Below the pieces are notes generated by a model. That model was not told the DNA's origin, did no database searches, and saw nothing but the letters and a program-made list of their open reading frames with translations. A stretch of 64,000 nucleotides of DNA, from contig NZ_OCNJ01000004.1 in NCBI RefSeq assembly GCF_900230255.1, forward strand, positions 62,001 to 126,000, given 5' to 3'. Below, one piece after another: positions 16,961 through 25,744 of the stretch; position 1 is the stretch's first letter, and the number at the start of each line of letters is the position of its first letter. The position numbers and the translations under genes were made by a program. Origin of the DNA: Caenispirillum bisanense (GTDB lineage: Bacteria; Pseudomonadota; Alphaproteobacteria; Rhodospirillales; Rhodospirillaceae).

Positions 16961-18541
16961 ATGAGCAGCGCCAGCCCTTCCGACCGCCGCACGCCGAAGC
17001 CCGTCGTCCTCTGCATTCTCGACGGCTGGGGTCACCGCGACGACCCGACCGACAACGCCATCGCGCAGGCGAACACGCCGACCTGGGACCGCCTGATGGC
17101 GAGCGCCCCGCGGGCGCTGGTGGAGACGGCCGGGCTCGCCGTCGGCCTGCCGGAAGGCCAGATGGGCAACTCGGAAGTGGGGCACATGAACATCGGCGCC
17201 GGCCGGGTGGTCATGCAGGACCTGCCGCGCATCGACCAGGCCGTCGCCGACGGCTCGCTCGCCCGGAACGCCGAGCTGACCGCCTTCATCGAGAAGCTGA
17301 AGCAGAGCGGCGGCACCTGCCACCTCATGGGCCTGCTCAGCCCCGGCGGCGTTCACAGCCACCAGGACCACATGGTGGCGCTGGCGAAGATCGTCTCCGC
17401 CGCCGGCGTGCCGGTGCGCATCCACGCCTTCCTCGACGGCCGCGACACGCCGCCGCAGTCGGGCCGCGAGTTCACCGCCCGCTTCCTCGCGGACGTCGCC
17501 GACCTGCCCGACACCGCCATGGCGACGGTCGCCGGCCGCTTCTACGCCATGGACCGCGACAAGCGGTGGGACCGCGTGAGCGCCGCCTACGACGCCATGG
17601 TCGACGCCGAGGGCGAGCGCCACGCCGACGCCCTGGCGCTGGTCGACGCCTCCTACGCCGCCGGCAAGACCGACGAGTTCGTGGTGCCGGCCGTGGTCGG
17701 CGACTACCAGGGCGCCCGCGACGGCGACGGCGTGCTGTTCGCCAACTTCCGCGCCGACCGCGCCCGCGAGATCACCCAGGCGCTGCTCGACCCGGCCTTC
17801 GACGGCTTCGCCCGCACCCGCGTCGTCGCCTTCGCCGCCGCCGCCGGCATGGCGCAGTACTCGGTCGCCCACACCGCGTGGCTCACCGCCCTGTTCCCGC
17901 CCGAGACGCTGACCGGCATCCTCGGCGAGGTGGTGTCGCAGGCCGGCCGCACCCAGCTACGCATCGCCGAGACGGAAAAGTACGCCCACGTCACCTTCTT
18001 CCTGAACGGCGGCGAGGAGCGGGTCTATCCGGGCGAGGAGCGCATCCTGGTGCCGAGCCCCAAGGTCGCCACCTACGACATGCAGCCGGAAATGAGCGCG
18101 CCGGAAGTGACCGAAAAGCTGGTGGACGCCATCGGCTCGGGCCGCTTCGACCTGATCGTGGTGAACTTCGCCAACGGCGACATGGTCGGCCACACCGGCA
18201 TCATGGAAGCCGCCATGAAGGCCGCCGAGACGGTGGACGCGAGCCTCGCCGCCGTTGAGGCCGCCGTGCTGAAGGCGGGCGGCGCCATGATCGTCACCGC
18301 CGACCACGGCAACCTGGAACTCATGCGCGACCCGGAAACCGGCGAGCCGCACACCGCCCACACCGTCGGTACGGTGGATGCCCTGCTGATCGGCGCGCCG
18401 GCCGGCGTCACCGGCCTGCGCGACGGGCGGCTGGCCGATCTGGCGCCCACCCTGCTCGCCCTCATGGACCTGCCGCAACCGGCCGAGATGACCGGCCGCT
18501 CGCTGCTGCAGACCAAGGCGGAGGCCGCCGCGGCCGAATGA
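16961..18541 (+). CDS. gpmI: 2,3-bisphosphoglycerate-independent phosphoglycerate mutase
   Basis: Glycolytic/gluconeogenic enzyme interconverting 3- and 2-phosphoglycerate, alkaline-phosphatase superfamily, dimanganese dependent. VVLCILDGWG at the N-terminus gives the first metal ligand; the phosphorylated Ser71 is in GNSEVGHMNIGAG; later ligands are in NFANGDMVGHTG and TADHGN. Length 526 aa is normal. ATG at 16961 is preferred over the longer frame. The envC gene follows closely; an in-frame ATG overlaps the gpmI stop, but a better start lies 66 bases downstream. Confidence 0.97.
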   Translation: MSSASPSDRRTPKPVVLCILDGWGHRDDPTDNAIAQANTPTWDRLMASAPRALVETAGLAVGLPEGQMGNSEVGHMNIGAGRVVMQDLPRIDQAVADGSLARNAELTAFIEKLKQSGGTCHLMGLLSPGGVHSHQDHMVALAKIVSAAGVPVRIHAFLDGRDTPPQSGREFTARFLADVADLPDTAMATVAGRFYAMDRDKRWDRVSAAYDAMVDAEGERHADALALVDASYAAGKTDEFVVPAVVGDYQGARDGDGVLFANFRADRAREITQALLDPAFDGFARTRVVAFAAAAGMAQYSVAHTAWLTALFPPETLTGILGEVVSQAGRTQLRIAETEKYAHVTFFLNGGEERVYPGEERILVPSPKVATYDMQPEMSAPEVTEKLVDAIGSGRFDLIVVNFANGDMVGHTGIMEAAMKAAETVDASLAAVEAAVLKAGGAMIVTADHGNLELMRDPETGEPHTAHTVGTVDALLIGAPAGVTGLRDGRLADLAPTLLALMDLPQPAEMTGRSLLQTKAEAAAAE

Positions 18542-18603
18542 CGGCCGGCGGCCCGCCGCCCTACCGCCGACCCGCAACGCCGCCCGGAGGAGGGCCGCTG
18601 TCC

Positions 18604-20001
18604 GTGCCGCTCCGCCTGCCCCTCCGCCTCTCCCTGCTCGCCGCCGCGCTCATCGCCGGCGGCGCCGGGGCGGCCGTGGCCGCGCCGGACCCCGCCGCCA
18701 ACCCCGAGGCGCAGACCCAGAAGAAGCTGGAAGAGGTGCGCCAGGAAATCGAGCGCAGCCGGCAGGAGCAGGAGACGCTGTCCAAGACCGCCGGCTCGCT
18801 GTCGGCCGAGGTGGAGGACCTGCGCAGCCGTCTGGTCGCCGCCGCCGCCAAGGTGCAGGACTACGAGGAGAGCCTGTCCTACCTCGAAACCCGCATGGCC
18901 GACCTGACGCGGGAAGAGATCGAGCTGCGCGGCAGCCTGGAAGCGCGCAATGCCCAGATGGCGCAGGTGCTGACCGCCCTGCAGCGGTTGTCGTGGCGGC
19001 CCAAGGAAACCCTGCTCATGCAGCCGGGATCGCCGGAGGACACGGTGCGCTCGGCGCTGCTCATGCGCTCGGCCGTGCCGGCGCTGGGCAGCGAGGCGGA
19101 GGCCCTGCGCCGCGACCTCGCCCGGCTGACCGACGTGCGCGAGGCCATCACCGCCCAGCGCGACCAGATCGCGGCGCTCGGCACCGAATTCGAGGCCGAA
19201 CACGCCCGCCTGCAGGACCTGGTGGCCCGCAAGGCGCAGCTGGTGGAACAGACCACCCGCCGCTCCGCCGAGGCCGCCCAGAAGGCCCAGGCGCTGTCGG
19301 AGGAAGCGGAAAACATGCGCGAGTTCCTCACCAAGCTGGCCGAGGAACGCAAGCGGCGCGAGGAGGAACTGGCGCGCCAGCGGGCGCTGGAGGAAGCGCG
19401 GCGCGTCGCCGCCCACGTGGCGCAGAAGCCCACCCCGCCGCCCGAGCGCACCTTCGCCGTGCCGCAGCCCAAGCCCCTGCAGCCGCCGCCCTCGGCGGGC
19501 GAAACCGTGACGGCCAGCGGCGGCGCCATGCCCCCGCCGCCCGTCGGAGCGACCACGCCGCGGCCGGCGCCGGGGGTGACCCAGGCGGCGCTGCGACCGC
19601 TGTCGGACATGCGGGGCGCCATGCCATTGCCGGCGCGCGGCAGCGTCTCCACCCGCTTCGGCGCCGAGACGACGCCGGGCAACACCTCCAAGGGCATCGT
19701 CATCGAGACCCGCCCGGCGGCGACGGTGGTGGCGCCGGCCGACGGCATGGTGGCCTTTTCCGGCCCCTTCCGCGGCTATGGCCATCTCTTGATCCTTGAA
19801 CACGCCGACGGATATCATACATTGCTGTCTGGAATGAGCCGCATCGACGCGCAGGTGGGTCAGCGGCTTCTGGCGGGCGAACCGGTGGGCGTCATGGAAC
19901 GGTCGGACGCGCCCAGCTTGTATGTGGAATTGCGCCGTGATGGGCAGCCCATCGATCCCCTGCCCTGGCTCTCGGCGAAAAAAGGTAAAATCAGCGGATG
20001 A
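18604..20001 (+). CDS. EnvC-like murein hydrolase activator (degenerate LytM/M23 domain)
   Basis: Periplasmic protein that would activate cell-wall amidases during division. A signal peptide (VPLRLPLRLSLLAAALIAG) is followed by two long coiled-coil stretches (about 35-130 and 160-280), a Pro-rich linker and a C-terminal M23 domain. The zinc ligands of active M23 peptidases are replaced (SKGIVIE for HxGxD, LYVEL for HLHFE), as in E. coli EnvC, so activator rather than enzyme is the better reading. I chose GTG at 18604 because GGAGGAGGG (18586-18594) sits nine bases upstream and the signal peptide begins there; an ATG at 18538 would add 22 non-hydrophobic residues. The stop overlaps the ctpA start. 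Confidence 0.9.
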   Translation: MPLRLPLRLSLLAAALIAGGAGAAVAAPDPAANPEAQTQKKLEEVRQEIERSRQEQETLSKTAGSLSAEVEDLRSRLVAAAAKVQDYEESLSYLETRMADLTREEIELRGSLEARNAQMAQVLTALQRLSWRPKETLLMQPGSPEDTVRSALLMRSAVPALGSEAEALRRDLARLTDVREAITAQRDQIAALGTEFEAEHARLQDLVARKAQLVEQTTRRSAEAAQKAQALSEEAENMREFLTKLAEERKRREEELARQRALEEARRVAAHVAQKPTPPPERTFAVPQPKPLQPPPSAGETVTASGGAMPPPPVGATTPRPAPGVTQAALRPLSDMRGAMPLPARGSVSTRFGAETTPGNTSKGIVIETRPAATVVAPADGMVAFSGPFRGYGHLLILEHADGYHTLLSGMSRIDAQVGQRLLAGEPVGVMERSDAPSLYVELRRDGQPIDPLPWLSAKKGKISG

Positions 20002-21365
20002 AGCGGAAACTTGCGATCGCGACGGCTGCCTTCGCCCTTCTGTCGATCGGCGCCGTTCCGGCGCTGCACGCGGCCGAGGCGCCGGAAAGCCGCAATACCG
20101 AGGAAACGTACCGCCTTCTCGACCTGTTCGGTGACGTGTTCGAACGGGTGCGGCGCGACTACGTCGAGGGCGTGACCGACAAGGAACTGATCGAGGCGGC
20201 CATCAACGGCATGCTCACCAACCTCGATCCGCACTCCAGCTACCTGAACGCCGACAACTTCAAGGACATGCAGGTCCAGACCCGCGGCGAGTTCGGCGGG
20301 CTCGGCATCGAAGTGACCGTCGAAAACGGCCTCATCAAGGTGGTGTCGCCCATCGACGAGACGCCCGCCTTCCGCGCCGGCCTGCAGCCGGGCGACCTGA
20401 TCACCCACATCGCCGGCGAAGACGTCTCGGGCATGACCCTGCAGGACGCCGTCGACAAGATGCGCGGCCCGGTCAACACCGACATCGACCTGACCATCCG
20501 CCGCAAGAACCAGGAACCCTTCGACGTCACCCTGACGCGCGACGTCATCAAGATCCAGTCGGTGCGCGCCCGCGCCGAAGGCGACGTCGGCTACGTGCGC
20601 ATCACGTCGTTCAGCGAACAGACCTACGCCGGCCTCGAGAAGGCCATGACGGAGCTGAAGAAGGACATCGGCGCCGACAAGCTGAAGGGCTGGGTGCTCG
20701 ACCTGCGCAACAACCCGGGCGGCCTGCTCGATCAGGCGGTGGCGGTGTCCGACGGCTTCCTCGACGCCGGCGAGATCGTCTCCACCCGCTCGCGCGAGGC
20801 CGAGGAAACGCAGCGCTTCAACGCCCGCACCGGCGACCTGGCCGACGGCAAGCCGGTGGTGGTGCTCATCAACGACGGCTCGGCCTCGGCGTCGGAAATC
20901 GTCGCCGGCGCCCTGCAGGATCACCGGCGCGCCATCGTGCTGGGCACCAAGAGCTTCGGCAAGGGCTCGGTGCAGACCATCATCCCGCTGCCCGGCCACG
21001 GCGCCATGCGCCTGACCACGGCGCGCTACTACACGCCCTCGGGTCGCTCCATCCAGGCGCTCGGCATCGAGCCGGACATCAAGGTGGAACAGGCCCACAT
21101 CGAGGCGCTCGACCGCCGCTTCCCGCGCCGCAGCGAGGCGTCGCTGCGCGGCGCCCTCGCCAACCCCAACGGCGACGGCGAGGGCGAGGCTCCGGCCGAG
21201 CAGGCGCCGGCCATCCAGCCGACCCCCGGCGCCACCGTGCCTCCGGGCGCCGCCCCGGCGGGCGACGGGGCCGCCGAGGCGCCCGAGCAGGCCGAGGACT
21301 ACCAGCTGACCCGGGCGCTGGATCTGCTGCGGGGCCTCGCGCTCTACGGCAATCGCCAGGGGTAA
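19998..21365 (+). CDS. ctpA: C-terminal processing peptidase (S41, CtpA-type)
   Basis: Periplasmic serine protease, 455 aa. Signal peptide 1-25, PDZ domain about 90-180 (GGLGIEVTVENGLIKVVSP, then GLQPGDLI), then the S41 catalytic domain. Catalytic Ser297 lies in NDGSASASEIV and the general-base Lys322 in GTKSFGKGSVQ, 25 residues apart as in Tsp. The last 80 residues are Pro/Ala-rich and probably disordered. Translation is coupled to the EnvC-like gene by an ATGA overlap, a pairing common in Alphaproteobacteria, which suggests work on peptidoglycan-associated substrates. Confidence 0.95.
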   Translation: MKRKLAIATAAFALLSIGAVPALHAAEAPESRNTEETYRLLDLFGDVFERVRRDYVEGVTDKELIEAAINGMLTNLDPHSSYLNADNFKDMQVQTRGEFGGLGIEVTVENGLIKVVSPIDETPAFRAGLQPGDLITHIAGEDVSGMTLQDAVDKMRGPVNTDIDLTIRRKNQEPFDVTLTRDVIKIQSVRARAEGDVGYVRITSFSEQTYAGLEKAMTELKKDIGADKLKGWVLDLRNNPGGLLDQAVAVSDGFLDAGEIVSTRSREAEETQRFNARTGDLADGKPVVVLINDGSASASEIVAGALQDHRRAIVLGTKSFGKGSVQTIIPLPGHGAMRLTTARYYTPSGRSIQALGIEPDIKVEQAHIEALDRRFPRRSEASLRGALANPNGDGEGEAPAEQAPAIQPTPGATVPPGAAPAGDGAAEAPEQAEDYQLTRALDLLRGLALYGNRQG

Positions 21366-21400
21366 CCCTTCGGCAACCGTTCTGGTATATGCTTTCCGCC

Positions 21401-21427
21401 GGCGCGGCTTCGCTTCGAAGCCGCGCC
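21401..21427 (+). terminator. Strong stem-loop between ctpA and the deacetylase gene
   Basis: GGCGCGGCTTCG (21401-21412) and CGAAGCCGCGCC (21416-21427) form twelve perfect pairs with a three-base loop, without a T-run. It may attenuate read-through from ctpA or protect the 3' end. Confidence 0.5.
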
Positions 21428-21453
21428 GTCCGGCTGATTGAGGACCCGCCGCC

Positions 21454-23166
21454 ATGGCTCTGAACCTGAAGGGCCTGCTGTCCCGCAAGAAGAAGGCTCG
21501 CGCCGCCGAAGAGGGGCGCGACGAACCCTTCTTCACGGGCTCTACCCTGGGTCCGGGCCTCGGCCCCGACGGCGACGACGACGATGCCGGCGGGGGCACC
21601 GAGGCCGGGCCGGCGCGCGACTTCGACGACCTGCTCGACGACGACGCCTGGGGCGGCGACGAGGACGACGACGGCGACGAGCGGCCGGCCCGCCGGGGCG
21701 GCGGCGGCAAGCGCATCGCCGTCTTCGCCGCCATCGGCATCGGCGCCGCCGCGCTCGCCGGCGGGGGCGCCTGGTGGGTGATGACCAGCGGCCTGCTCGA
21801 CGGCGACCACGCCGCCGAGACCGAACAGCACGCCGAAGCGGCCCCGGCCGACGGCGCGGCGGCCGAAAACTCCGGGTCCGGCGCCGCCGCGACCGCCGCC
21901 GCCCAGCCGCAGGACTCCGGCGCCCGCGTCTCGCTGCCCATGCCGCCCGCACCGGGCCTCGGGGGCGGCACGCCGAGCACCGCCGGCACCCCCGAGATCG
22001 ACCCCACCGCCGCCACCGATCGCTCCGTCTCCCGCCGCCCCTGGCTGGCCGAAGGCGGCGACGCCGCCGCCACGCCCGCGGCACCGACCGAAGCGCCCAA
22101 GCCGGCCGAGCCGGCGCAGACGGCCGCCGCCCCCGCAGAGGCACCGAAGCCGGCCGAGGCCGCCAAGCCCGCCGAAGCCGCTCAACAGCCGGCCGCGCAG
22201 CAGCCGGCCGCGCCGCAGACCGCCGCCGTCACCACGCCGCCGGCCGACCCCGCAGCGCCGCCGGCCGCACCGACAACCACCGCGCCGGCGCTGGAAGACG
22301 TCGACAAGCCCGACCCGCGCACGGCCGCCGCGCCGCCGCCGAGCTTCGACGGCCTGCCCAACCCGGCGGGCAAGCCCGAGCCGCTCACGAGCGCGCCGGT
22401 CTCCGACCTCGTGCGCAACACGCCGGCCGGGCCGCTGCCCATCGCCGCGCCCGACGGCCGCAAGGCCTGGACCGCCTACGCCAAGCCTTTCCAGGCGCCC
22501 GCCGGCACGCCGCGCGTCGCCATCGTGGTCGCCGACCTGGGCCTGCTGCCGGCCGCCACCGACGCCGCCATCGCCAAGCTGCCGGCCGGCGTCACGCTCG
22601 CCTTCAGCCCCTACGGCTTCGACGTGGCGCCGGCCATGCAGCGGGCGCGCGAGGCGGGGCACGAGGTGATGCTGTCGCTGCCCATGGAGGACCGCGGCTT
22701 CCCGGCGCACGATCCCGGGCCGCTCGGCCTCAACTCGCTGCTGCCGACCAACGACAACCTGATCCGCCTCAACACCATCCTGACCAAGGGCACGGGCTAC
22801 GTCGGCCTGCTCGGCCGCGGCGGCAGGACCTTCACCGCCAAGCCGGAGCTGATGAAGCCGGTGCTCGACACCGTGGCGCGCTCCGGCCTGCTCTACGTCC
22901 ATCCCGCCGGCGGCGTGCAGCTCGCCAGCTACGGCCAGACGCAGGCGCCGACGGTGGCCGCCGACTTCGCCCTGGACGAGCGGCCCTTCCGCTCGGCCAT
23001 CGAAGCCCGCCTGAAGGCGCTGGAAACCATCGCCCGCGAGCGCGGCAGCGCGCTCGCCGTCATCGAGCCGACGCCGCTCGCCTTCGACGCCGTCACCAAG
23101 TGGCTGGCCGACGCCCAGACCCGCGGCATCGCGCTGGCGCCGGTGTCCGCCGTCGTCCGTCCCTGA
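21454..23166 (+). CDS. Divergent polysaccharide deacetylase family protein (YibQ-like), membrane-anchored
   Basis: 570-residue protein: an acidic cytosolic N-terminus (runs of Asp around 40-75), one membrane segment (about 87-110), a 230-residue Ala/Pro/Thr-rich periplasmic linker with repeated APKPAE units, and a C-terminal YibQ/DUF610 domain (about 345-568; VAIVVADLGLLPAATDAAI, PMEDRGFPAHDPGPLGL, GYVGLLGRGG). The domain resembles a polysaccharide deacetylase barrel but is divergent, and activity has not been established for the family. The ctpA-yibQ-rppH order is conserved in related bacteria. An envelope role is likely. Confidence 0.88.
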   Translation: MALNLKGLLSRKKKARAAEEGRDEPFFTGSTLGPGLGPDGDDDDAGGGTEAGPARDFDDLLDDDAWGGDEDDDGDERPARRGGGGKRIAVFAAIGIGAAALAGGGAWWVMTSGLLDGDHAAETEQHAEAAPADGAAAENSGSGAAATAAAQPQDSGARVSLPMPPAPGLGGGTPSTAGTPEIDPTAATDRSVSRRPWLAEGGDAAATPAAPTEAPKPAEPAQTAAAPAEAPKPAEAAKPAEAAQQPAAQQPAAPQTAAVTTPPADPAAPPAAPTTTAPALEDVDKPDPRTAAAPPPSFDGLPNPAGKPEPLTSAPVSDLVRNTPAGPLPIAAPDGRKAWTAYAKPFQAPAGTPRVAIVVADLGLLPAATDAAIAKLPAGVTLAFSPYGFDVAPAMQRAREAGHEVMLSLPMEDRGFPAHDPGPLGLNSLLPTNDNLIRLNTILTKGTGYVGLLGRGGRTFTAKPELMKPVLDTVARSGLLYVHPAGGVQLASYGQTQAPTVAADFALDERPFRSAIEARLKALETIARERGSALAVIEPTPLAFDAVTKWLADAQTRGIALAPVSAVVRP

Positions 23167-23188
23167 CAGATCCTGCCGAGGCCCATCC

Positions 23189-23674
23189 GTGACCGCCAAG
23201 ACCGACCTTCCCTACCGCAAGTGCGCCGGCCTGATGCTGGTGAACGACCAGGGCCTCGTCTTCGTCGCCCGCCGCAAGGACACGCCCGACGCCTGGCAGA
23301 TGCCCCAGGGCGGCATCGACAAGGGCGAGACGCCGCACGAGGCGGCCCTGCGCGAACTGGAGGAAGAGATCGGCACCGCCAAGGCGGAGATCGTCGCCGA
23401 GTCGAGCCAGTGGCTGCGCTACGACCTGCCCGAGGACCTGATCGGCAAGGTGTGGAAGGGCAAGTACCGCGGCCAGGAGCAGAAGTGGTTCCTGCTGCGC
23501 TTCACGGGCGAGGACGCCGACATCGACATCGCGACGCGCCACCCGGAGTTCGATGCCTGGAAGTGGGCGCCGGTGGACGAGCTGCCGTCCATGATCGTCG
23601 CCTTCAAGCGCCCCATCTACGAGGCGCTGGTGGCGGAATTCGGCCCGCGCGCCAAGGCGCTGGCGGCGGGCTGA
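23189..23674 (+). CDS. rppH: RNA pyrophosphohydrolase (Nudix)
   Basis: Removes pyrophosphate from the 5' end of transcripts and so starts RNase E-dependent decay. The start YRKCAGLMLVNDQGLVFVARR and the Nudix box GGIDKGETPHEAALRELEEE (residues 41-60) are typical, as is the WQMPQGG just before it. Length is 161 aa. GTG at 23189 gives the family N-terminus. A hairpin spans the stop codon. Confidence 0.95.
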   Translation: MTAKTDLPYRKCAGLMLVNDQGLVFVARRKDTPDAWQMPQGGIDKGETPHEAALRELEEEIGTAKAEIVAESSQWLRYDLPEDLIGKVWKGKYRGQEQKWFLLRFTGEDADIDIATRHPEFDAWKWAPVDELPSMIVAFKRPIYEALVAEFGPRAKALAAG

Positions 23675-23683
23675 CCCGCCGCC
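23662..23683. terminator. Hairpin spanning the rppH stop codon
   Basis: GGCGGCGGG (23662-23670) and CCCGCCGCC (23675-23683) pair perfectly around CTGA, which contains the stop codon. It lies between rppH and a convergent gene and may end transcripts from both sides. No T-run follows. Confidence 0.5.
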
Positions 23684-23702
23684 GCCGGCCGAAAGCCCGT
23701 TC

Positions 23703-24167
23703 TCAGACGCCCCAGCCCTGGGCCAGCGTCAACGCCGGCAGAGACAGGCCGGTACGGTTGGTGATGCCGGCGCCGGCGACCCCGGTCGGCTTCTGCGGCT
23801 CGTCGGCGGCGAGGCCCGCCCCGCCGGTTTGGCCGGCCCCCATGGCCTGCTGCATCTTCTTTTCGATCTGCTGCTGGATCATGTTCTCGATGGTCCGGCG
23901 CAGCGTCTCTTCCATGGAGGTGAGCTGCGCGTCGGTGAGGTCCATCTCGGCCATCACTTCCTTGCGCAGCTTGGCTTCCAGCTTCTCCTCCCACTGTTCC
24001 TTGGCCCAGCCCATCAGCCCCTTGTCGAGGATCTGATCCTTCAGGTGGGCCTGGAACTCCAGCGCCTTCTCGGCGTCGGCCTTGCTGCCGCCGGCGAGGT
24101 TGACGGCGGCGCCCGACGCCGAACCGGCGGCGGTGGACGCGGCGAGGGTCGAGGTGTCGATCTTCAT
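23703..24167 (-). CDS. Hypothetical protein with a charged helical core
   Basis: 154-residue protein I do not recognise. Residues 1-30 are Ala/Gly/Ser-rich, residues 30-112 form a charged helical region (EKALEFQAHLKDQILDKG, then LTSMEETLRRTIENMIQQQI), and the last 40 residues are Gly/Pro-rich. There is no signal peptide or membrane segment. The composition suggests a soluble, perhaps oligomeric, structural or chaperone-like protein. ATG at 24167 has AGGATGG upstream. It is divergently oriented to the bactofilin-fusion gene, 220 bases away. Confidence 0.7.
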   Translation of the reverse strand: MKIDTSTLAASTAAGSASGAAVNLAGGSKADAEKALEFQAHLKDQILDKGLMGWAKEQWEEKLEAKLRKEVMAEMDLTDAQLTSMEETLRRTIENMIQQQIEKKMQQAMGAGQTGGAGLAADEPQKPTGVAGAGITNRTGLSLPALTLAQGWGV

Positions 24168-24326
24168 GGCGGGCCATCCTGGGCGAAAAGGTCGTCCCGC
24201 CGCCATGCAAGCGGCGGGCCGGGGTGGAACCCGCGGAAATCCTCGCGTCAGCCGAGGAAGCGTCGGCACGTCCTGCCGGGAACCCGGCAGAATTTTCCGG
24301 GTCGCCCCCGCCGCCGGGGGGTTGCG

Positions 24327-24355
24327 CTGGCACCTGCGCCGGAAATGGGTATACT
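24327..24355 (+). promoter_or_regulatory. Candidate promoter of the bactofilin-fusion gene
   Basis: CTGGCA (24327-24332) and TATACT (24350-24355) are 17 bases apart, and the -10 is close to ideal in otherwise GC-rich DNA. It would give a leader of about 25 bases. The -35 is weak. Confidence 0.35.
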
Positions 24356-24387
24356 CGGAGCGCGACGACGCAGGACACGCGCGCCCC

Positions 24388-25731
24388 ATGACCGCCAAAC
24401 AGGCATCCTTCTTCGCGCCCGACCTGACCGTGATCGGGACCATCCACTCCCCCGGCCGCCTCGAGGTCGAAGGGGCGGTGAAGGGGGACGTGGCTGTCGC
24501 CGATCTGGTGGTGGGCGTGCAGGGCCGCCTCAACGCCCGTGTCGGGGCCGGGCGCATGGCTTCGGCCGGAACGGTCGCCGGCACCGTCAAGGCCCGCGCC
24601 GTCGCCTTCCTGGACGGCTGCCGCTTCCGCGGCGACGTGGAATACGAGGCGCTGTCCATCGATCCCGCCTGCGACGTCGAGGCCCGCTTCCACCCGGTGG
24701 AACGCGACAGCCCGCGCATGGCCGTGCTGCCGCCCATCCCCGAGGAAACCTTCCGCATCGGCGACGGCCGCGCCGCCGCCCCGCCGCGCGCCGCAATCGC
24801 ACCGGCCCGTCCGCTGGCACCGCCCGCCGCCGCCAGGCCCGCCGCACCGCGCCGCCGCGCTCCGCTGGTGGCGCTGGCGCTGCTGGTGACCGGCGGTGTC
24901 GCCGCCGCGGCCCTGCTCGCCGACCCCGACGGCCGCCGCCTGATCATGGATTCCGCCGGCAGCGTCGCCGCCACCGTGCGCGGCTGGACGACGCCCGCTC
25001 CGGCCCCCACGCCCGCGCCTATCCCCGCGCCGGCGGCCGCGCCCGAACCGGCCCCCGCCACCGCCGCTCCGCCGCTCCCCGCTCCGCCGCCGGCCGCGGT
25101 CCAGGCGCCCGAGCCGCCGCCGCCGATCGAGGCCCGACAGCCCGACCCCGAGCCGCCACCGCCGGTCGTCACGGCCCCGCCGGAACCGCCGGCCGCACCG
25201 CCGCTGCCCGCCGCTCCGGCGCCCGCCCCGGCCCCCGCTCCCGTCGTCGTCGCTCCGCCGGTCGCGCCGCCGCCGCTACCCGTGGTGAAGGCGCCGCCGG
25301 AACCGCCGGCGCCGGTGCCGGTGGCAAAGGAACCGCCCGCCGTACCGCCCCCGGCCCCTCGGCCGGAGCCCGAGCCCTCGCCCGCCGTTGCGCCGGTGCG
25401 CGCCGTTCCGGCCGTGCCCGACGGACCGCCGCCGCCCGCCGATCGCCTGCCGGCGACACCCGAGCCGGCGCCCGCGCCGCCTCCGCCGGTCGCTCCCGCC
25501 GTCGAAGCCGCCGCGCCCGGCGTGCCCGTCCCGCTGCCCAAGCCGGCCCAGGCCGAGCCGGCCGCCGCCCCGCCGGTCAGCAAGCCGCCGGCGGTGCCGG
25601 CCCAGCAGAGCCGGCCGCGCGCCGTCACCTCGCCGCCCGATGCCGAGGGCTGCGTGTGGGTGGTTCAGTGTTCGGATACGGGGCCGGAGGCCGGCAAGTG
25701 CGTCTCCACCCGCCAGTGCGGCCCGAAGTAG
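24388..25731 (+). CDS. Bactofilin-domain protein fused to a membrane segment and a proline-rich tail
   Basis: 447-residue protein. Residues 8 to about 105 have a bactofilin (polymer-forming cytoskeletal) pattern: TVIGTIHSPGRLEVEGAVKG, then repeated short beta-helix turns with Gly/Val/Ala. A basic Pro/Ala linker leads to one membrane segment (about 159-177). Residues 200-420 are an extreme Pro/Ala tail with PEPPPP- and PAPAPAP-type repeats, and the last 30 residues hold four cysteines (CVWVVQCSDTG, KCVSTRQC). With the N-terminus inside, the tail could span the periplasm. Classic bactofilins are 120-200 aa and lack this architecture. The ATG at 24388 gives the family N-terminus. Function inferred: envelope-linked scaffold. 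Confidence 0.8.
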   Translation: MTAKQASFFAPDLTVIGTIHSPGRLEVEGAVKGDVAVADLVVGVQGRLNARVGAGRMASAGTVAGTVKARAVAFLDGCRFRGDVEYEALSIDPACDVEARFHPVERDSPRMAVLPPIPEETFRIGDGRAAAPPRAAIAPARPLAPPAAARPAAPRRRAPLVALALLVTGGVAAAALLADPDGRRLIMDSAGSVAATVRGWTTPAPAPTPAPIPAPAAAPEPAPATAAPPLPAPPPAAVQAPEPPPPIEARQPDPEPPPPVVTAPPEPPAAPPLPAAPAPAPAPAPVVVAPPVAPPPLPVVKAPPEPPAPVPVAKEPPAVPPPAPRPEPEPSPAVAPVRAVPAVPDGPPPPADRLPATPEPAPAPPPPVAPAVEAAAPGVPVPLPKPAQAEPAAAPPVSKPPAVPAQQSRPRAVTSPPDAEGCVWVVQCSDTGPEAGKCVSTRQCGPK

Positions 25732-25744
25732 GCGACGGTCGGCC

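Noticed and set aside
18538-20001. ATG at 18538 as start of the EnvC-like gene
   Set aside because: It overlaps the gpmI stop but lacks a ribosome site and puts 22 polar residues before the signal peptide; GTG at 18604 has a strong site nine bases upstream.
23703-25628. 641-codon Gly/Ala-rich minus-strand frame opposite the bactofilin fusion
   Set aside because: Only its last 154 codons form a plausible gene; the rest mirrors the proline-rich tail of the opposite strand.
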